Part shown: in pieces, positions 35,051 to 44,100 of the stretch
Numbering within the stretch: the stretch's first letter is position 1
How the letters are laid out: each line of letters opens with the position of its first letter
NCBI GenBank assembly: GCA_035307785.1
Contig: DATGHS010000023.1
Location: 5,178 to 69,177 of the forward strand
Source of the DNA: DATGHS01 sp035307785
Lineage (GTDB): Bacteria > Planctomycetota > Planctomycetia > Gemmatales > Gemmataceae
Length of the DNA stretch: 64,000 nt
Direction: 5' to 3'
Position numbers and translations under genes: made by a program
Notes under the pieces: generated by a model
Database searches by the model: none
Told to the model about the DNA's origin: nothing
Seen by the model: only the letters and a program-made list of their open reading frames with translations

Positions 35051-36841
35051 ATGGATATCCCTGGAAAGATGGCGGCCAAAACCACCGGCGAAACCAGCTT
35101 CAGCAACAAAATGCTCTTCTGGGCAAGCTTCTTTACCCTCATCGCCGCGGGCATCGGCTTTTCGATGCGCAACGCTATCGTCAAGGATTGGGGCGGGCAA
35201 TTCGGTTTCACCCAGAGTGAGCTGGGTTCCATCAATGGCGGCGGCTTGTTCGGCTTCGGCATGACCATCATCGTGTTGAGCTTCGTGGCCGACTGGATCG
35301 GTTACGGCCGACTGATGCTTTTGGCGTTTGTGCTGTACATCGCGTCGGCCGTGGTGACTTTTGCGGCGGGTTTTGCCTTCACCAAATACGGCAAGGACGG
35401 TGCTTACTACTGCCTGTTCATCGGTGCCTGGTTGTTCTCGTTGGCCAATGGAACATGCGAAACCGTGATTAACCCCCTTACCGCCACTCTCTTCCCCAAA
35501 AACAAGACGCATTGGCTCAATATTCTGCATGCGGGTTGGCCAGGCGGCTTGATCCTGGGCGCCGTGCTGCGATTAGTGCTGAACAAGGTCCCTGGACTTC
35601 ATTGGGAGTACAAGCTGGCTACCTATCTGGCGCCGGTGTTGTTGTTTGGCGTTATGATGCTGGGTCGCACATTTCCGAAGTCTGAGGCCAAGGTGCAAGG
35701 AGTGAGCATTCGGAGCATGATGGGGGAAGTGGGTTTCTTCGGTATGGCCGTGGTCGTCTTCTTTCTGGGGCTACTGTTGAGTTCGGTCATTCTCCCGCTG
35801 ATTCCGAAGTCGTGGGTGGAAATTTCGCAGTCAACAAACTGGGCGATTAGCTGGGGCATTGCGATTGCCGTGTGGCTGGTGTATGCGGTCATATCGGGAT
35901 TCAAGCTTGGCCATCTCGTTTTAACTTGTCTCTACTTGTTGCACGCTCTGGTCGGCTACGTGGAGCTAGGGACTGACAGCTGGATTATTAATATCGGCGA
36001 TACCGTTCTGAAGAACGAAGATTACGCCTTGTATGCTTTCATCTGGACCAATCTGCTCATGTTCGGCTTGCGCTTTTTCGCGGGTCCGATCGTTCACAAA
36101 ATCTCGCCACTCGGCCTGTTGTTCTTCAGCGCCGTGTTGGGAACAACGGGTCTACTTTTGTTCAGCCAGTCATTCGTGGATAAGTTTTGGATATGGATGA
36201 TGGTTAGCACGATCTTTGCCATGGGCAAGACGTTTTACTGGCCGACGGTGCTGGGCGTAATCTCCGAGCGCTTCCCGAAGGGTGGGGCGTTGGCGCTGGG
36301 CTTCAGCGGTGGCATCGGCATGCTTTCGGCTGGCCTGCTTGGCAGCCCCGGCATCGGCTACAAGCAGGATTATTTCTCGGTGCAACGAGTCGAAAAGGAA
36401 TCCGCTTCCACCTACATCCGTTACGAGGCGAGAAACGACCAGGGACAACCCGATGTAAAGGGCTTCCCGTTGGTTTCCGACCTAGTGCCGGAACGAGTGC
36501 CTAAGGTGGCCGGTCTCGATAATGCCAAAATGAAAATAGTCGACGACTATGCTGCCGCTCGAGCCGCCGGCAAAGAAGGCGCAGCCGACTCCGTCACGGC
36601 AGATCTCGATCCCAAGATGAGGAAATGGTGGGATGAGCAGGGCAGGCCAAATTACCAGCTGGATAAGCCATTGCTGGACGACGCCCGATTGTATGGCAAG
36701 AGAACGGCCTTGCTATATACCGCAGCGGTCCCGGCCACGATGGCGGTTGGTTTCCTGCTCCTGTGGCTCTACTTCATCTTCACGGGCGGCTACAAGCAAG
36801 TGCACTTGGATGAGGAGCCGGCAGCCCCGGCGGAATACTAG
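35051..36841 (+). CDS. MFS family transporter with large soluble insert
   Basis: A 596-residue transporter with about 12 spans. The first half has WLFSLANGTCETVINPLTATLFP and HAGWPGGLILGAVL, like nutrient- and sugar-type MFS permeases. Between the last two spans lies a charged stretch of about 115 residues (roughly 435-550, containing KMKIVDDYAAARAAGKEG and KMRKWWDEQGRP), which is unusual for the family. The substrate is unknown. It stands alone between the ABC exporter and a metallo-hydrolase gene. Confidence 0.8.
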   Translation: MDIPGKMAAKTTGETSFSNKMLFWASFFTLIAAGIGFSMRNAIVKDWGGQFGFTQSELGSINGGGLFGFGMTIIVLSFVADWIGYGRLMLLAFVLYIASAVVTFAAGFAFTKYGKDGAYYCLFIGAWLFSLANGTCETVINPLTATLFPKNKTHWLNILHAGWPGGLILGAVLRLVLNKVPGLHWEYKLATYLAPVLLFGVMMLGRTFPKSEAKVQGVSIRSMMGEVGFFGMAVVVFFLGLLLSSVILPLIPKSWVEISQSTNWAISWGIAIAVWLVYAVISGFKLGHLVLTCLYLLHALVGYVELGTDSWIINIGDTVLKNEDYALYAFIWTNLLMFGLRFFAGPIVHKISPLGLLFFSAVLGTTGLLLFSQSFVDKFWIWMMVSTIFAMGKTFYWPTVLGVISERFPKGGALALGFSGGIGMLSAGLLGSPGIGYKQDYFSVQRVEKESASTYIRYEARNDQGQPDVKGFPLVSDLVPERVPKVAGLDNAKMKIVDDYAAARAAGKEGAADSVTADLDPKMRKWWDEQGRPNYQLDKPLLDDARLYGKRTALLYTAAVPATMAVGFLLLWLYFIFTGGYKQVHLDEEPAAPAEY

Positions 36842-36849
36842 CGACGAGC

Positions 36850-36881
36850 GCCGCTTGCGGCGTTGCAACGCCGCAAGCGGC
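36850..36881. repeat. Perfect 32-nt palindrome, CCGCTTGCGGCG family
   Basis: The sequence reads GCCGCTTGCGGCGTTG followed by its exact reverse complement. A looser version lies at 61083-61121, and a half copy near 49552. It sits in the short gap between the MFS and metallo-hydrolase genes. Confidence 0.88.
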
Positions 36882-36901
36882 CCAGCCGCTACAATACACG
36901 C

Positions 36902-37678
36902 ATGGAGCGCACCTTCACTTTCCTCGGCACGGGAACTTCCGTGGGCGTGCCGGTGATTGGCTGCAATTGTGCCGTGTGCCAGTCGCCGAATCCGCGCAAT
37001 CATCGCTATCGCTGTTCCGCGCTGATTCACACGCCGCGCGGCAACATCCTTATCGACACGACGCCGGAATTGCGCCTGCAACTGCTGCGCGAGCGCGTTC
37101 CGGTTGCGCACGCCGTTTTGTACACGCACTACCATGCTGATCACCTGATGGGGCTCGACGATTTGCGCTTGTTTCCGCGCTACCTAGGCCATGCGTTGCC
37201 GATCTATTGCACGGAAGAGACCGAACAGGTTATTCGTCGAGCGTTCCCGTATGCTTTCCAGGCCGAAACGGCGCATTTGCCCTTTGGAGCAATTCCACGG
37301 CTGGTTTTTTGCACGATTGCAAACGAGCCATTCGAGGTGCTGGGCGAGCAGATCACGCCGATTCCGCTTCAACATGCCTGGTTCAGCGTGTTGGGCTTCC
37401 GCATCGGGAACCTGGCCTACTGCACCGATTTGAACGAGATTCCGGAAACGAGCCTGCCCCTCTTGCAGGGCCTGGACGTGCTCATCCTCGATTGTCTGCG
37501 GCCCAAACCGCACCCGGCGCACTTGAGTTTGGAGCAAGCGCTCGGCCTGATCGAGCGCTTGAAGCCAAAGAAAGCCTGGCTGACGCACATGGCCCACGAA
37601 CTCGACTACGAAATCGTCAACCCTACTTTGCCGGCCAACGTGCAGATGGCATATGATGGACTGAAATTAGTGTTCTAG
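36902..37678 (+). CDS. MBL-fold metallo-hydrolase (PhnP-like)
   Basis: A 258-residue metallo-beta-lactamase-fold enzyme. It has the PhnP-type N-terminus FLGTGTSVGVPVIGCNCAVC, with cysteines of a structural zinc site, and the metal motif THYHADHLMGLDDLR. Later ligands are in YCTDLNEIP (Asp) and LTHMAHELD (His). PhnP itself is a cyclic phosphodiesterase, and related enzymes act on nucleotides or RNA ends. The substrate here is not defined. Confidence 0.85.
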   Translation: MERTFTFLGTGTSVGVPVIGCNCAVCQSPNPRNHRYRCSALIHTPRGNILIDTTPELRLQLLRERVPVAHAVLYTHYHADHLMGLDDLRLFPRYLGHALPIYCTEETEQVIRRAFPYAFQAETAHLPFGAIPRLVFCTIANEPFEVLGEQITPIPLQHAWFSVLGFRIGNLAYCTDLNEIPETSLPLLQGLDVLILDCLRPKPHPAHLSLEQALGLIERLKPKKAWLTHMAHELDYEIVNPTLPANVQMAYDGLKLVF

Positions 37679-37718
37679 TCTTTGCCGTTTACGGGATAGA
37701 ACGGGTTGCAAAGCTGTA

Positions 37719-37770
37719 GTCGCAGGCTAAAGCCTGCGACGGCATCCGCAGGCTAAAGCCTGCGGCTACA
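37719..37770. repeat. Two GCAGGCTAAAGCCTGC palindromes
   Basis: GTCGCAGGCTAAAGCCTGCGAC at 37719-37740 and CCGCAGGCTAAAGCCTGCGG at 37746-37765 lie head to tail in the gap before the UDP-sugar pyrophosphorylase gene. An outer TGTAG and CTACA pair frames them, so they could fold as one or as two hairpins. Confidence 0.85.
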
Positions 37771-37811
37771 ATCGCGGCGGTTTTGACGCCGCTTCGTAGC
37801 GGGCACGCATC

Positions 37812-39185
37812 ATGGAACTACACGAACGGTTGCGGCATCACCAGCAGGATCATCTCCTCTTCGTAGCGGAGCAGCTGCAAGCACAAGAGCGCCAGCGTTT
37901 TTTCGAGCAACTTGCGGAACTGGATTTCCAGCTTCTGAAAGAACTTTACGGTCGCCGGCATCACCAAAAAACCCTGCCCGATCTCGCGCGCATTCAGCCA
38001 TTGCCGGTGCAACCGGCTAATGCCCATGCGGCGGTCGCCTTGCCGCTGGGCGAAGAAGCGCTGCATCGCGGTGACGTGGCGGTACTCATGGTGGCCGGCG
38101 GTCAGGGCACCCGGTTGCGCTGCGACCAGCCAAAGGGCATGTTCGAAATTGGCCCGGTGTCGAACAAGACGCTCTTCCAGATTCACGCGGAGAAGGTGTT
38201 GGCCCGCAATCGCCGGCATGCCACGCGCATTCCGTTTCTGATCATGACCAGCCGGGCCACGCATGCGGAAACGGTAGATTTTTTCGGCCGTCAGCATTTC
38301 TTCGGCCTGCGCGAAGACGATGTCTATTTCTTCAGCCAGGGCGCCATGCCGGCGCTCGATCTCGCTACGGGCCGGTTGCTGCTCGAAGCGCCGGGTCGGC
38401 TGGCGCTCAGCCCCGATGGCCATGGCGGCACCTTGGCGGCATTGCATAGCGCAGGATTGTTTGACATCTTGCGCAACCGGGGCGTGCGGCACATCTTCTA
38501 TTTCCAGGTCGATAATCCGCTCGTGAAAGTGGCCGACCCGCTTTTCCTCGGCCAACACATTCACGCGCGCGCAGAAGTCTCGTCGAAAGTCACGCCCAAG
38601 CTCAGCCCGAAAGACAAGGTCGGCAACTTCGTGCTCTCCGATGGCCGCTGCACCATGATCGAGTACATTCATTTGCCGGCAGAACTGGCAGCTAAGCAAG
38701 ACGCCGGCGGGCAGTTGTTGTTCCGGGCCGGCAATCCTGCCATCCATGTGTTCAACCTCGAATTCCTGGAACGGCAGCACGAGCACAAGAACCCGTTGCC
38801 GTTTCACCTGGCGCACAAGAAGCTCAAGCATTGGTGCCATGAAGCCAAGACCATGGTGGAGCCGGAAAAGGAAAACGCGCTCAAGTTCGAGAAGTTCATA
38901 TTCGACGTGCTACCGCGAGCCGAACGCTGGCTGGCCGTCGAAACCACGCATCGAGAGGAATTTGCACCGCTGAAGAACATGACCGGGCCGGATTCGCCGG
39001 ATACCGTTCGCAAGGCGATGAGCGATCTGCACGCCGATTGGCTGGAACAGGCCGGCGTGAGCGTGCCGCACCGCGAGCGGCATGCGGTAGAGATCAGTCC
39101 GCTATTTGCGCTGGATGCGGAAGAGTTGGCGGAGCGGATTATTACGAACTGGACGGTGCCGGGGTCGATGTATTTGACGAAATAA
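37812..39185 (+). CDS. UDP-sugar pyrophosphorylase (UDPGP family; likely UDP-N-acetylglucosamine type)
   Basis: A 457-residue nucleotidyltransferase. The nucleotide loop is VAGGQGTRLRCDQPKG at 94-109, followed by LIMTSRATHAET, the uridine-site motif SPDGHGG and FQVDNPL. These features match eukaryotic-type UDP-GlcNAc/UDP-GalNAc pyrophosphorylases more than UTP-glucose enzymes, though the sugar cannot be fixed. It would feed activated sugar into cell-envelope or exopolysaccharide synthesis. The mannose pathway gene follows after a repeat cluster. Confidence 0.85.
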   Translation: MELHERLRHHQQDHLLFVAEQLQAQERQRFFEQLAELDFQLLKELYGRRHHQKTLPDLARIQPLPVQPANAHAAVALPLGEEALHRGDVAVLMVAGGQGTRLRCDQPKGMFEIGPVSNKTLFQIHAEKVLARNRRHATRIPFLIMTSRATHAETVDFFGRQHFFGLREDDVYFFSQGAMPALDLATGRLLLEAPGRLALSPDGHGGTLAALHSAGLFDILRNRGVRHIFYFQVDNPLVKVADPLFLGQHIHARAEVSSKVTPKLSPKDKVGNFVLSDGRCTMIEYIHLPAELAAKQDAGGQLLFRAGNPAIHVFNLEFLERQHEHKNPLPFHLAHKKLKHWCHEAKTMVEPEKENALKFEKFIFDVLPRAERWLAVETTHREEFAPLKNMTGPDSPDTVRKAMSDLHADWLEQAGVSVPHRERHAVEISPLFALDAEELAERIITNWTVPGSMYLTK

Positions 39186-39555
39186 TGCTGGGCTGAATTT
39201 CACATAGAGCCTAATGATCTTTGACAAATTGCTTGGACTCTTGGCCGGAGCATGGAGTCGCCTGTACCCCGAAGGGGTTCTATATCACAGCCCAGGGTTG
39301 CCGCGTTAGCGGCTACCCTGGGGAGTGGTAGCCAACCCAAATCCTACCCCGAAGGGGTTGCGTCCGGAGCTGCGGCCTTCGATGGAACCCCTTCGGGGTA
39401 CCTTGCCGGTCGGCTTGTTGGCCCAGGGTAGCCGCTACGCGGCAGGCCTGGGCTGTGTAATGGAACGCCTTCGGCGTACCAACCGTCTCCAGCAAAGACC
39501 AAGTAATTTGTCAAAGTTCGTTGGGGTCTATAGGACCTATGGGACTTATCGAGAG
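39186..39555. repeat. Repeat-rich gap: CCCCGAAGGGG and CCCAGG palindromes
   Basis: This 370-nt gap has no gene. It holds TACCCCGAAGGGGTT at 39265 and 39345, its complement at 39386-39400, CCCAGG-type hairpins at about 39291-39323 and 39421-39453, and a TTCGGCGTAC variant near 39470. The core is the one seen at 1744-1935. An open frame from 39325 reads through these repeats into the mannose gene and would give a false N-terminal extension. Confidence 0.82.
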
Positions 39556-40635
39556 ATGCTCCACGCAATGATCATGGCCGGCGGTGGGGGAACGCGGTTC
39601 TGGCCTCGGAGCCGGCAAGCGCGGCCGAAGCAGTTTCTCACGCTGGCTGGCGAGCGCACACTGCTCCAGGCGACGTATGATCGCGTCGAAATGGCCGTGC
39701 CGCCGGAGCGAGCCTGGGTCATAACCGGTGCGGCATACCAGGAAGAGACGCGCCGGCAATTGCCGCAATTACCGGCCAATCACATCGTGGGTGAACCATG
39801 TGGCCGCGACACCGCGGCCTGTGTGGGCCTTGGAGCGGCACTGATTCACAAGAGCGATCCACACGCGGCTATGATCGTCTTGCCCGCCGACCATAACATC
39901 GAGCCGGCGCAAGTATTCGGCAAATCGCTGCAAGTTGCCGGACAATTGGCAGAGGAATTCCCCAACGCTCTCATTACTTTTGGAACGAAACCGACACGTG
40001 CGGAAACCGGCTACGGTTACATTCAGCGCGGGGAATTGCTGGGGCAGCGCCAGGGGTTGACAGTTCACCGTGTCCAGAAATTCCGCGAGAAACCGAACGC
40101 GGAAACGGCCAGGCAATACTTCGCCAGCGGCGCGTATTACTGGAACAGCGGCATTTTCTGTGGCAAGGCCGTGGTCTTTCTGGAACAGCTGCGCAAGCAC
40201 AAGCCGGGAATTCATGAAGCGGTTACGCGCATTGCCGACGCTTGGGGATTGTCACAACAGGATTCGGTGTTTGCCAAAGAGTATTCGGACATTGAGAAAA
40301 TTAGCATCGATTACGCGGTTCTGGAGCGCGCGCCGCAAGTGCTCGTGATGGAAGCGCCGTACAACTGGGACGATGTGGGCAGCTGGCTTGCCCTTGAGAG
40401 ACTACAGCCTCAAGATGCGCAGCACAACACGGTACAGGCCTCTCATATTGGCATCGACACGAGCCAGTGCGTAATCGTCGGCGAACCCGGTAAGCTGATC
40501 GCGACGCTGGGGATAAGTAATCTCGTCATCGTGCAAGACGGCGATTGCGTGCTTATTGCCGACCGAAGCCAGGAAGGAAAAATTCGGCAGCTGGTCGAGC
40601 AGCTGCGCAAGGATGGGCTGGAGAAGTACCTGTGA
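39556..40635 (+). CDS. manC: Mannose-1-phosphate guanylyltransferase
   Basis: A 359-residue enzyme that makes GDP-mannose from mannose 1-phosphate and GTP. The signature is MIMAGGGGTRFWPRSR then PKQFL, with GEPCGRDTAACVGLGA, LPADHNI and YWNSGIF. Only the nucleotidyltransferase part is present; the isomerase half of bifunctional ManC/AlgA is absent. The ATG at 39556 is used; one at 39568 is equally possible. Its stop overlaps the GTG start of ruvX. Confidence 0.87.
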   Translation: MLHAMIMAGGGGTRFWPRSRQARPKQFLTLAGERTLLQATYDRVEMAVPPERAWVITGAAYQEETRRQLPQLPANHIVGEPCGRDTAACVGLGAALIHKSDPHAAMIVLPADHNIEPAQVFGKSLQVAGQLAEEFPNALITFGTKPTRAETGYGYIQRGELLGQRQGLTVHRVQKFREKPNAETARQYFASGAYYWNSGIFCGKAVVFLEQLRKHKPGIHEAVTRIADAWGLSQQDSVFAKEYSDIEKISIDYAVLERAPQVLVMEAPYNWDDVGSWLALERLQPQDAQHNTVQASHIGIDTSQCVIVGEPGKLIATLGISNLVIVQDGDCVLIADRSQEGKIRQLVEQLRKDGLEKYL

Positions 40636-41060
40636 AGCAGCGGACTCGGTTGCTCGGTGTGGACTACGGCACCGTGCGCGTAGGGCTGGCCATAACGGAT
40701 GAAATGCGCATCATCGCTTCACCGCTAACGACATACGAACGTGGCAGTGAACATGAAGACGCAGAGTTTTTTCGACGACTGGTCGAGCGCGAAGAAGTCG
40801 GCCGGCTCGTTGTGGGCCTGCCAGTGCACATGAGCGGCGACGAAGGTGGCAAGGCAGCCGAAGCCCGGAGATTCGGCGCCTGGCTCGCCAATGTGACCGG
40901 TCTGCCGGTCTCCTACTGGGACGAACGTTTCACGACGGTCGACGCGGAAGCGCATCTTCGCTCGGCCGGCTTATCTTCGCAGCGACGCAAAGCCCGGCGC
41001 GACCGCGTCGCGGCACAAATCTTGTTACAAGCTTATCTCGAAGCCGGCTGCCCGGAGTGA
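40632..41060 (+). CDS. ruvX: Holliday junction resolvase-like / pre-16S rRNA nuclease YqgF (RuvX)
   Basis: A 142-residue RNase H-fold nuclease. The active-site strand is LLGVDYGTVRVGLA with Asp at about 11, then VVGLPVHMSGDEGG and YWDERFTTVDAEAHL. Family members process the 16S rRNA 5' end. The start is GTG at 40632, overlapping the mannose gene stop as GTGA, which implies translational coupling. A REP-like palindrome follows the stop. Confidence 0.9.
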   Translation: MKQRTRLLGVDYGTVRVGLAITDEMRIIASPLTTYERGSEHEDAEFFRRLVEREEVGRLVVGLPVHMSGDEGGKAAEARRFGAWLANVTGLPVSYWDERFTTVDAEAHLRSAGLSSQRRKARRDRVAAQILLQAYLEAGCPE

Positions 41061-41068
41061 ATGCTGTG

Positions 41069-41114
41069 AGCCCGCAGCGCCAGCAAGGGCAATCCCTTGC
41101 TGGCGCTGCGGGCT
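41069..41114. repeat. REP-like palindrome, CGCAGCGC(C)AGC subtype
   Basis: Arms 41069-41089 and 41094-41114 pair perfectly over 21 nt with a 4-nt loop. The arm AGCCCGCAGCGCCAGCAAGGG is a variant of the element at 6181-6203. It lies just after ruvX. Confidence 0.88.
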
Positions 41115-41186
41115 GACGCATTTTCCCCGTCATTTTCTCATCTGAAATGCTATGGTGGAGTGTGCAATGAGGGCCGGATCCCAGTT

Positions 41187-44100
41187 ATGGCCACGTTACT
41201 TTTCGCCGATCTCGAGATGTTGCGCCAGGCGTTGACGGACGACGTGGTGCCGCCGCCGGTCAGCCGCTCGCCCGCGCAAGGCAGTATCGATTCCCAGGGC
41301 CGGGTCTGGCTGCAACCCGCCGTGCCGCTTTCGGGCCCTGCCATTTTGGGCTTGCAGCGCCTTGGCGTACGCCTTTCCGATTTCGAGCCAGAGAACGGTT
41401 TGTCACTTCGCTGTTGGCAGCAATTAATTCCGTTGCAACGGCAACCGGCCGCCGCCGCCGATGTAGCGTTGCTGATCGAAATGCCAGCCGCGCGCATGCC
41501 GGCGCTGGCGGCAGAACTCCGGCGTTTGGGATCCACGGGCCTGGAGTTCCGCTGGTGGCAACAGCCGCAAGATCGCACTCCTCCGCGCGTTGGCGATTTC
41601 GCGGCCATCTTCGACCAGCATCACTACGAGGCCGGGCCTTTTGGCCAGGCCATGTTGTTCTTGCCGGCCGCCGCACCGAAATCTTCCCTGCCACCCGACG
41701 ACGATCGCGTCCTGCTGCGACTTCCATCGGCGCCGGTGCCGATTCGCTTGCGGATTGCCCAAGGTGAGCTAATCGCTTACTGGGAGCAGGCCCCGAGTAT
41801 CTGGGTCGAGGCCAACTTCGCACATCCCCAGGTTGAGCAGATCGAACTGCCGACCGGGCAGATCGCGCTGCTTCGGCACAATCAACCGTGGGTGTTTCTC
41901 GCGGCTTTGCCATTCTTTCCCGAGCTAACCGCGATTCCGTTGCCGCCGGTTTCAATTGATTCGAAATCCTCCGAATGTGCCAACAAGCAACCGGTGACTC
42001 TGTCGTTAAAGCTCGAAGAGTACGCCGATGTGTCGGCTCCGGAGCTATGGGTCGTGCATGAACGGCCCCTGGAGCAATTAGCCGATTGGGTGCAATCGGC
42101 CGGCGAGTCGCTGCTCGGGCGGTTGGAGTTTGCGCTTGCCGAGCCACGGGGCCGGTCCGTTTTGTTGCTGCGGGTGAAGCCGTCCAAGCAGCCGCCGCCG
42201 GTATTGACATTCGCCGGCCTGGCCTGCCGGTCCTATTTGCACTTGCCGAACCTGTATGGTCCGTGCGGTATGCGGCTGGCGCCGCCGCTGCGCAGTGACA
42301 TCGTGCGGCAGCACCTGGCGGCCGATGATCAGCGCGTATACGCTCTTCTGCCGGCGCCGGACGGCGGCTTTGTCCCAGTGAGCATTCCCGAGTCAGCATT
42401 TCAGCCACTTGCACGATGGGTCGAGCATCGCGTGCCGCAACGTCGGCGTGGCTGGACCGGAGTGGTCGGAGAACAGACTCGGATGCCGGCCTGCTTCACG
42501 ATCAAGGAAGAAGGCGTGGACAAGGCGCAGGGCGTGCCGCAGCCTGCCATCACCGCAGAACCTGGTTCGGCAAGTGAGCCGCCAGCGGAAAAGCAAGTGC
42601 CTCGTCACCAAACCAAGAGCGGCCTCATCGAGCGGCTCAAGAACTTGTTCCGCCCGCCGGCGCCGGTTCCGCCGCAAGCGGAAGTAGCACCGCGCCTGCT
42701 CGACGAAGCAATTCAGCGGGCTTTGCCAGACGATACAGTCGGCATGGCGGTTCACCAAGCGCCAACCAATAGTATGCAAGCCCGGCGACTGGAGTTGGAG
42801 CGCCAATTGTTGGAGTGTGTGGGTAGCAAATCGCGCAGCGCGGCCACATCACTCTGGCCGGAACTCGCAGCCATATGCACGCAGACGGGCCGGCACGCCG
42901 ATGCCGCGATTTGCTGGCTCAATGCGATCTGGGAACACGAGACGCCGCCAGCCATTTGGTATCGCGGCTGGCTGCAAGCAGAAAAGCAGGCCGGTCGGCT
43001 TCTTTGCGATGAAACCGAGTTATCGCAGTTGTTGGAAGCCACGCCGTCGCCGGCATCGGCACGGCTGTTGGCAGCGGTCGTGATGTGGCAGGCTCGGCAT
43101 GGCCCGCCGGCTGAACTGCGGAATCTTGCCGGCCGTATTCGGCATGTTCTGAACGAGCACGAAGCATGGCTACCCCTGCGTGCGGCCTGGCTCGCGCAAA
43201 AAACACTGGCCCAACTCTCGGGCAGCGATGAATTGGCGCTGCGGCGTTGCCGCGATCGCTTGTATCACCGCTTGGGGCCACGGGGGTTGAATCTCGAGCA
43301 AGATGTTCCGTCATTTCTCCGCTTCGGCGAGGGCCAGGCAGGAGGCCGCGGCCAGACGGTTCGCGACTGGCTCCCGCACTTGCGCGATACGATCCAACGC
43401 TGGCACGGCCGACTCGTTCGCAACCGCCCCGCCGATTATGTGCCGGTTCTGCCGTATCCCGACCAACAAGGCGCCTGCACACGCGCCTACATCGACCTGA
43501 TGCTGGCCTGGGGCATGGCCAGGCTGGGCGAGGAGAATTCCTGCCGGCATTTGTGGACGAAGAGCCGCGAAGTCTTGGAGCGTTTCGAAGATCGCGAACA
43601 CCGCTTTTTGCTCAAGGCGTTCGGCCAGCGGATTGCGCAAACGCTGGACGGCAAATCAAGACCTGCGTTTGGGAACGAAGATTTGGATGCCGATCTGGAA
43701 ACCTGGCAATCTGAATTGGCCGACGAACGACTGGTGCTGGCCAGGTATCGCGTAGATGCCCTGCGCCAGCAAAGCCGCATTCTGCAACCCAAGCCGTTAC
43801 AAGGCGGGCCCTGCAACGATCCGTGCGAGAGCGGCCTGCCCGACCTGGCGCACTTGGGCGACGCTGACGAACTGGTGCACCGAGCTCGGGAGTTGTTGGT
43901 CCGCATGCCGGACCAGGGCGTGGAACAACAACGAGTGCTCGATTCCCTGTTCCGGCTGGCGCCGCGGCTCGACAATGCATTCGCACGAGACTTGCTCCAA
44001 CAGGCGGATTACCGCGAAAAAAACGGCGTTGATCCGCTCTTCCAGGTGCTCCGCTGGGAGCAGAAATTGCTGCTGGCTACCCAATTCGGTCTTAAAGAAG

